From positions 1 to 9,103 of the forward strand of contig JAFTNE010000243.1 of the NCBI GenBank assembly GCA_017452035.1: 9,103 bases of DNA. Direction: 5' to 3'. The DNA comes from Clostridia bacterium. Lineage in GTDB: Bacteria > Bacillota > Clostridia > Christensenellales > CAG-314. The notes under the pieces were generated by a model. The model saw only the letters and a list, made by a program, of their open reading frames with translations. It ran no database searches and was not told the DNA's origin. This document shows, piece after piece, positions 6,111 to 9,103 of the stretch. Positions within the stretch are counted from its first letter, which is position 1. Each line of letters starts with the position of its first letter. A program made the translations under genes and the position numbers.

Positions 6111-7367
6111 TTATTTAATCAAAGTGATTTCGATATGTTGTGCTTTTTTGAGTGTTTCCACTTGTTCAGCAGTGAGGTTGATGTTTTCCATTTCGCCTGG
6201 AGCAACAACTGGACGTTTTTTGCCAAATACCTTTACGCCATCAGCAAATACAGCGAGCTCTACCTTTTTGAATACGTTTGCAACACGCATCTTAAAGCTG
6301 AGTGGTTGATAGTTGTCGTCACGGTTAAGTTGTGTTGGAACACAGTAACGAACACCATTTGTGCAGTTGATAACAATTTTTTCCGAGCAAATTTCGCCAC
6401 TGTTTATGTACGCTACGGCGCACTTACCTGCGTTTTCGCTTTCGGCAGAAACAAAGTCAACAAGGTCGTGTACGTGAAGTACGTTACCACACTCGAACAC
6501 GCCATCGATGTTTGTCATCATGTTTTCGTCAACAACAGCACCACCTGTTACGTTGGAAAGTTGTACGCCACCTTGCTTTGCAAGTTCGTTTTCGGGCAAC
6601 AAACCAACGGAAAGGAGCAACGTGTCGCACTCGATGAGTTGTGCTTTGTCCAAAATTGGAGCAAGTTTTTCGTCAACAGGGGCAACTACAACGCCTATAA
6701 CACGATCCTTACCCTTGATATCTACTACAGTGTGAGAGAAGTAGAGTGGAATGTCGAAGTCGTTGAGGCATTGAACGATGTTACGGTTAAGACCAGAGGA
6801 GTATGGCATAAGTTCTACAACAGCCTTTACCTTTGCGCCTTCAAACGTCATACGGCGAGCCATGATAAGACCGATGTCGCCACTACCCAAAATTACACAT
6901 TCCTTACCGGGAAGGTAACCATCGATGTTTACAAGTTTTTGCGCTGTACCAGCAGAAAATACACCAGCACCACGCATACCAGCAATGTTGATACCACCAC
7001 GGGGACGCTCACGGCAACCACAAGCAAGGATGATAGCCTTTGCTTGAACTTGCATAAGTCCATCCACTGCAGAAACGTATGTTACTACTTTGTCTTTGGA
7101 AACGTCAATAACAGTTGCATTTACGCGATATGCAATGCCACGTTCAACAACTTGGTCGATGTATCTTTGTGCGTATTCGGGACCAGTAAGCTCTTCTTTG
7201 AAGGTGTGAAGACCAAAACCGTTGTGGATGCATTGGTTCAAAATTCCACCAAGCTCAGCTTCGCGTTCCAAAATTAAAATATCTCTTTCGCCACAGTCAT
7301 AGGCAGCTTTTGCGGCAGCAAGACCAGCAGGTCCACCACCAACGATTACTAAATTGATTTTTCTCAT
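6111..7367 (-). CDS. FAD-dependent pyridine nucleotide-disulfide-type oxidoreductase (GlpB-position subunit)
   Basis: This 418-residue flavoprotein has two Rossmann dinucleotide folds: FAD site VIVGGGPAGLAAAKAA (7-22) with ILERE (32-36), and NAD(P)H-type site VILGSGDIGLIMARRM (158-173). The FAD-closing segment is TNIDGVFECGNVLHVHDLVD (285-304). The motif GGILNQCIHNGFG (40-52) has Cys46, and ACGCRERPRGG (115-125) has Cys116 and Cys118. From about residue 340 there is a C-terminal extension unlike the usual dimerisation domain. It corresponds to COG0446 proteins found with GlpA-like dehydrogenases in Clostridia and occupies the place of GlpB, though it is not a GlpB homologue by visible motifs. 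It probably passes electrons from the FAD/Fe-S dehydrogenase to NAD(P) or another carrier; this is inferred. The start follows the upstream stop by one base (TAA-T-ATG), with GGGAGAA inside the previous gene's last codons, so translation is coupled. Confidence 0.92.
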   Translation of the reverse strand: MRKINLVIVGGGPAGLAAAKAAYDCGERDILILEREAELGGILNQCIHNGFGLHTFKEELTGPEYAQRYIDQVVERGIAYRVNATVIDVSKDKVVTYVSAVDGLMQVQAKAIILACGCRERPRGGINIAGMRGAGVFSAGTAQKLVNIDGYLPGKECVILGSGDIGLIMARRMTFEGAKVKAVVELMPYSSGLNRNIVQCLNDFDIPLYFSHTVVDIKGKDRVIGVVVAPVDEKLAPILDKAQLIECDTLLLSVGLLPENELAKQGGVQLSNVTGGAVVDENMMTNIDGVFECGNVLHVHDLVDFVSAESENAGKCAVAYINSGEICSEKIVINCTNGVRYCVPTQLNRDDNYQPLSFKMRVANVFKKVELAVFADGVKVFGKKRPVVAPGEMENINLTAEQVETLKKAQHIEITLIK

Positions 7368-7368
7368 A

Positions 7369-8796
7369 TTACTTTGTTCTCCCTATTACAACTTGGCTTG
7401 TGCCACCACGCTTTGTAACTTCCTCAAGAGGAATGTTAAGTTCGCGTGCAATGATTTCCATGATACGAGGTGTGCAGAAACCTGCTTGGCAACGGCCCAT
7501 GCCTGCGCGAGTACGACGTTTTACACCGTCAAGGTCAACTGCGCCTGGCTTACGGCGAATTGACTCAACAATTTCGCCTTCGGTAACCACTTCGCAACGG
7601 CAAACGATGTTGCCATACAATGGATTTTGGTCGATAAGTTTTTGTCTGTCAATATTTGAAAGGTGCGAGAATTGTGGAATAGCTTTTCTTGTTGCAACGA
7701 AGTTTGGATCGAGCTCAAGACCAAGTTTTTCGGAAACCCAGCTTGCTACGTCCACAGCAATTGCAGGTGCAGCAGATAGACCAGGGGACTCGATACCAAT
7801 GCAGTTGTAGAAGCACTCTACTTCGCTTTCTTCAACAACAAAGTCGTTTTCGGGGATGTGAGCGCGCAGACCACTGAATTGTGTGATGATGTTACGCTTG
7901 TTCAAAGTTGGAACGGATATCAAAGCCTTTGCAAAAGCTTCGCCAAGTTCTTCGATTGTTGTGTTTACGTCATCTTTGTCATCACGGTCAGTTGCTGTTG
8001 GACCTACCAAAATATTACCGTGAGTAGTTGGTGTAACCAAGATACCTTTACCCATCTTTGTAGGTTGTTGGAACAATGTGTGGTCAGCAAGATAGCCAAC
8101 GGACTTGTCCATCAACATGTAGTCGCCTTTACGTGGTTGAACGTGGTACTTACGCTCACAGATGAGGTTGTTGATTTCGTCAGCATACAAACCAGCAGCG
8201 TTGATAACAACCTTTGCTTGTTCGCTGTAACCATCAGCACAAGTAACTGTAAAGATACCGTCTTGCTTTTTGAGACCTGTAACTTCACTCAAAAAACGGA
8301 ATTCTACACCGTTTGTGCATGCGTTTTCAGCATAAGCTACTGCCATTTCGTATGGAGAAACGATACCACCACTTGGGATAACCAAAGCTGCAACAACAGA
8401 TGGAGAAAGATGTGGTTCCATTTCGCGTGCTTTGTCACCATCAACAATGTAAAGACCTTTTACGCCGTTTTGTTCGCCACGTGCGAGCAAATCGTTCAGG
8501 CCACATTTGAGATCTTGGTCAAAGCAAAGAACCATAGAGCCGTTACGACGGAAGGGGAAATCCAACTCTTTGGAAAGAGCGTCAAACATTGCGTTACCCT
8601 TTACGTTATAGTAAGCTTTTTTACTATTTGGATAAGCGTCATGGCCACCGTGTACAATACCACTGTTTGCTTTGGTTGTACCAACGGATACGTCGTTACC
8701 TTTTTCCAGCAACAGAATATCTGCGCTATAGCGAGATAATTCACGAGCGATGGAACAGCCAATAATACCACCGCCAATAATGATTATGTCTTTCAT
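7369..8796 (-). CDS. glpA: GlpA-like FAD glycerol-3-phosphate dehydrogenase with C-terminal BFD-like [2Fe-2S] domain
   Basis: This 475-residue enzyme is of the DAO/COG0579 family, expected to oxidise sn-glycerol-3-phosphate to dihydroxyacetone phosphate. The FAD fold is DIIIIGGGIIGCSIAREL (3-20) with LLLEKGNDVSVGTTKANSG (28-46). VINAAGLYAD (197-206) and FSGLRAHIP (307-315) are typical of the family, and NCIGIESPGLSAAPAIA (331-347) closes the FAD site. A C-terminal domain carries Cys399, Cys401, Cys436 and Cys441 (CRCE...GRCQAGFC), the BFD-like [2Fe-2S] pattern. The start at 8796 is used because AAGGAGGA sits just upstream; the in-frame TTG at 8817 is not served. It is first in the operon, after a near-consensus promoter. 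The symbol is given by analogy to anaerobic GlpA; the name GlpO/GlpD would imply a membrane or oxygen-linked enzyme, which is not shown. Substrate is inferred from the linked glpK. Confidence 0.9.
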   Translation of the reverse strand: MKDIIIIGGGIIGCSIARELSRYSADILLLEKGNDVSVGTTKANSGIVHGGHDAYPNSKKAYYNVKGNAMFDALSKELDFPFRRNGSMVLCFDQDLKCGLNDLLARGEQNGVKGLYIVDGDKAREMEPHLSPSVVAALVIPSGGIVSPYEMAVAYAENACTNGVEFRFLSEVTGLKKQDGIFTVTCADGYSEQAKVVINAAGLYADEINNLICERKYHVQPRKGDYMLMDKSVGYLADHTLFQQPTKMGKGILVTPTTHGNILVGPTATDRDDKDDVNTTIEELGEAFAKALISVPTLNKRNIITQFSGLRAHIPENDFVVEESEVECFYNCIGIESPGLSAAPAIAVDVASWVSEKLGLELDPNFVATRKAIPQFSHLSNIDRQKLIDQNPLYGNIVCRCEVVTEGEIVESIRRKPGAVDLDGVKRRTRAGMGRCQAGFCTPRIMEIIARELNIPLEEVTKRGGTSQVVIGRTK

Positions 8797-8826
8797 TAGT
8801 CCTCCTTGCTCGCACAAAATGTACTA

Positions 8827-8853
8827 TTTGGGTTTTATCTCCTACTACCCAAA
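8827..8853 (-). promoter_or_regulatory. Leader hairpin of the glycerol operon
   Basis: In the transcript, TTTGGGT (8853-8847) pairs with ACCCAAA (8833-8827) around a 13-base loop that contains AGGAG. It lies about 8 bases after the expected transcription start and 30 bases before the glpA start codon. No T run follows, so it is not a terminator. It could be a protein-binding leader element or an operator; this is inference. Confidence 0.5.
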
Positions 8854-8854
8854 C

Positions 8855-8891
8855 TATGCGTATAACTATTATATAATATTTTGTTATGCGT
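8855..8891. promoter_or_regulatory. Direct repeats TATGCGT flanking the glp promoter core
   Basis: TATGCGT occurs at 8855-8861 and again at 8885-8891, exactly 30 bp apart. One overlaps the expected transcription start and the other the junction of -35 and spacer. The first is followed by ATAAC and the second preceded by GTT, giving a partly inverted layout as well. This spacing, about three helical turns, would suit a regulator bound on one face of the promoter. The regulator is not in the window. Confidence 0.4.
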
Positions 8892-8896
8892 TTCAA
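8868..8896 (-). promoter_or_regulatory. Sigma-A promoter of the glpA-COG0446-DUF1667-glpK operon
   Basis: On the minus strand, TTGAAA (8896-8891), a 17-bp spacer and TATAAT (8873-8868) match 11 of 12 consensus bases. An A/T-rich stretch upstream (8897-8950) may act as an UP element. The leader is about 65 bases. Confidence 0.85.
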
Positions 8897-8978
8897 TACG
8901 TAAATAAAAATTTGTTGATAAAATTAATATATTTTTCCATAAAAAACAACTATACTTTGACTGCATCAATTTGACTAT

Positions 8979-9014
8979 AAAAGGCAACCAGTAAACAGTT
9001 ACTGATTGCCTTTT
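8979..9014 (-). terminator. Terminator of the gene at the right edge
   Basis: A 16-bp stem, AAAAGGCAAcCAGTAA with TTACTGaTTGCCTTTT (8979-8994 with 8999-9014), has a 4-base loop. The single off-pair is a U-G wobble in minus-strand RNA but a C-A mismatch in plus-strand RNA, which fits minus-strand use. It lies 20 bases after the stop at 9035. Confidence 0.85.
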
Positions 9015-9034
9015 GTTGAAACTATTTAATTACA

Positions 9035-9103
9035 TTAGTTCAAATCGAACAAAGTCATCAAGTTTGCCTTTAACTCTGCATCCTCGATATCGTCCAAAGC
9101 CTC
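9035..9103 (-). CDS. C-terminal 22 codons of an unidentified gene (cut by window)
   Basis: Reading leftward from the edge, one frame is open to a TAA at 9037-9035. The tail is acidic and helical in character, EALDDIEDAELKANLMTLFD followed by LN. A well-placed terminator immediately downstream and the same codon habits as the neighbours support coding. Too little is present to name the product. Confidence 0.6.
   Translation of the reverse strand, partial: EALDDIEDAELKANLMTLFDLN

Noticed and set aside
6135..7277. 380-codon plus-strand ORF opposite the COG0446 flavoprotein gene
   Set aside because: The opposite strand encodes an intact two-Rossmann flavoprotein. The long antisense frame follows from strong codon bias on the minus strand.
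7858..8739. 293-codon plus-strand ORF opposite glpA
   Set aside because: Antisense of a clearly coding flavoenzyme; no promoter, ribosome site or recognisable domain.
8956..8976. Direct repeat TTTGACT as a tandem plus-strand promoter or operator
   Set aside because: The only -10-like sequence (TATAAA near 8976) would be about 13 bp from the first TTGACT, too close for sigma-A, and no plus-strand gene follows.

Overview
The window looks like a piece of a low-to-moderate GC Gram-positive (Bacillota, probably Clostridia-type) chromosome. The signs are a RecF gene, a Cys-lipobox lipoprotein, strong AGGAGG-type ribosome binding sites, consensus sigma-A promoters, compact hairpin/T-run terminators, and an anaerobic-type glycerol-3-phosphate oxidation operon containing a DUF1667 protein. 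Genus or species cannot be fixed from the sequence alone. Seven complete protein genes, one small membrane-protein gene, two genes cut by the window edges and one probable gene relic can be supported.

Region 1 (1-1145) is the 3' part of recF, which ends at a bidirectional terminator and is not followed by gyrB. Region 2 (1196-2140) is a divergent pair: a secreted lipoprotein on the minus strand and a small XRE-type repressor on the plus strand. The gap between them holds two operator-like inverted repeats that flank face-to-face promoters. The layout reads as a one-repressor, one-target switch. Region 3 (2330-3152) is a second divergent pair: a 73-residue two-helix membrane peptide with an Asn/Cys-rich tail on the minus strand, and an ArsR-family regulator without recognisable metal ligands on the plus strand. 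Directly after arsR there seems to be a decayed second copy of the 5' end of arsR. Region 4 (3170-3880) is a HAD-superfamily hydrolase. It is followed by about 225 bp of non-coding DNA with a short degenerate tandem repeat, and then a bidirectional terminator.

Region 5 (8896 down to 4107, minus strand) is one glycerol-catabolism operon. Its order is a GlpA-like FAD dehydrogenase with a C-terminal BFD-type [2Fe-2S] domain, a pyridine-nucleotide-disulfide-type FAD oxidoreductase, a small four-cysteine DUF1667 protein, and glycerol kinase GlpK. It starts at a near-consensus promoter with flanking direct repeats and a leader hairpin, and stops at the terminator at 4107-4137. GlpK makes sn-glycerol-3-phosphate. 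The other three proteins plausibly form a complex that oxidises it to dihydroxyacetone phosphate and passes electrons to an unidentified acceptor. The right edge holds the last 22 codons of an unidentified minus-strand gene and its terminator.

No tRNA, rRNA, CRISPR array, insertion sequence or prophage gene was seen. The items most worth a second look are the paired-operator lipoprotein switch, the three-part flavoprotein/DUF1667 complex, the arsR relic, and a GlpK that lacks the histidine phosphorylated by HPr in many Gram-positive glycerol kinases.
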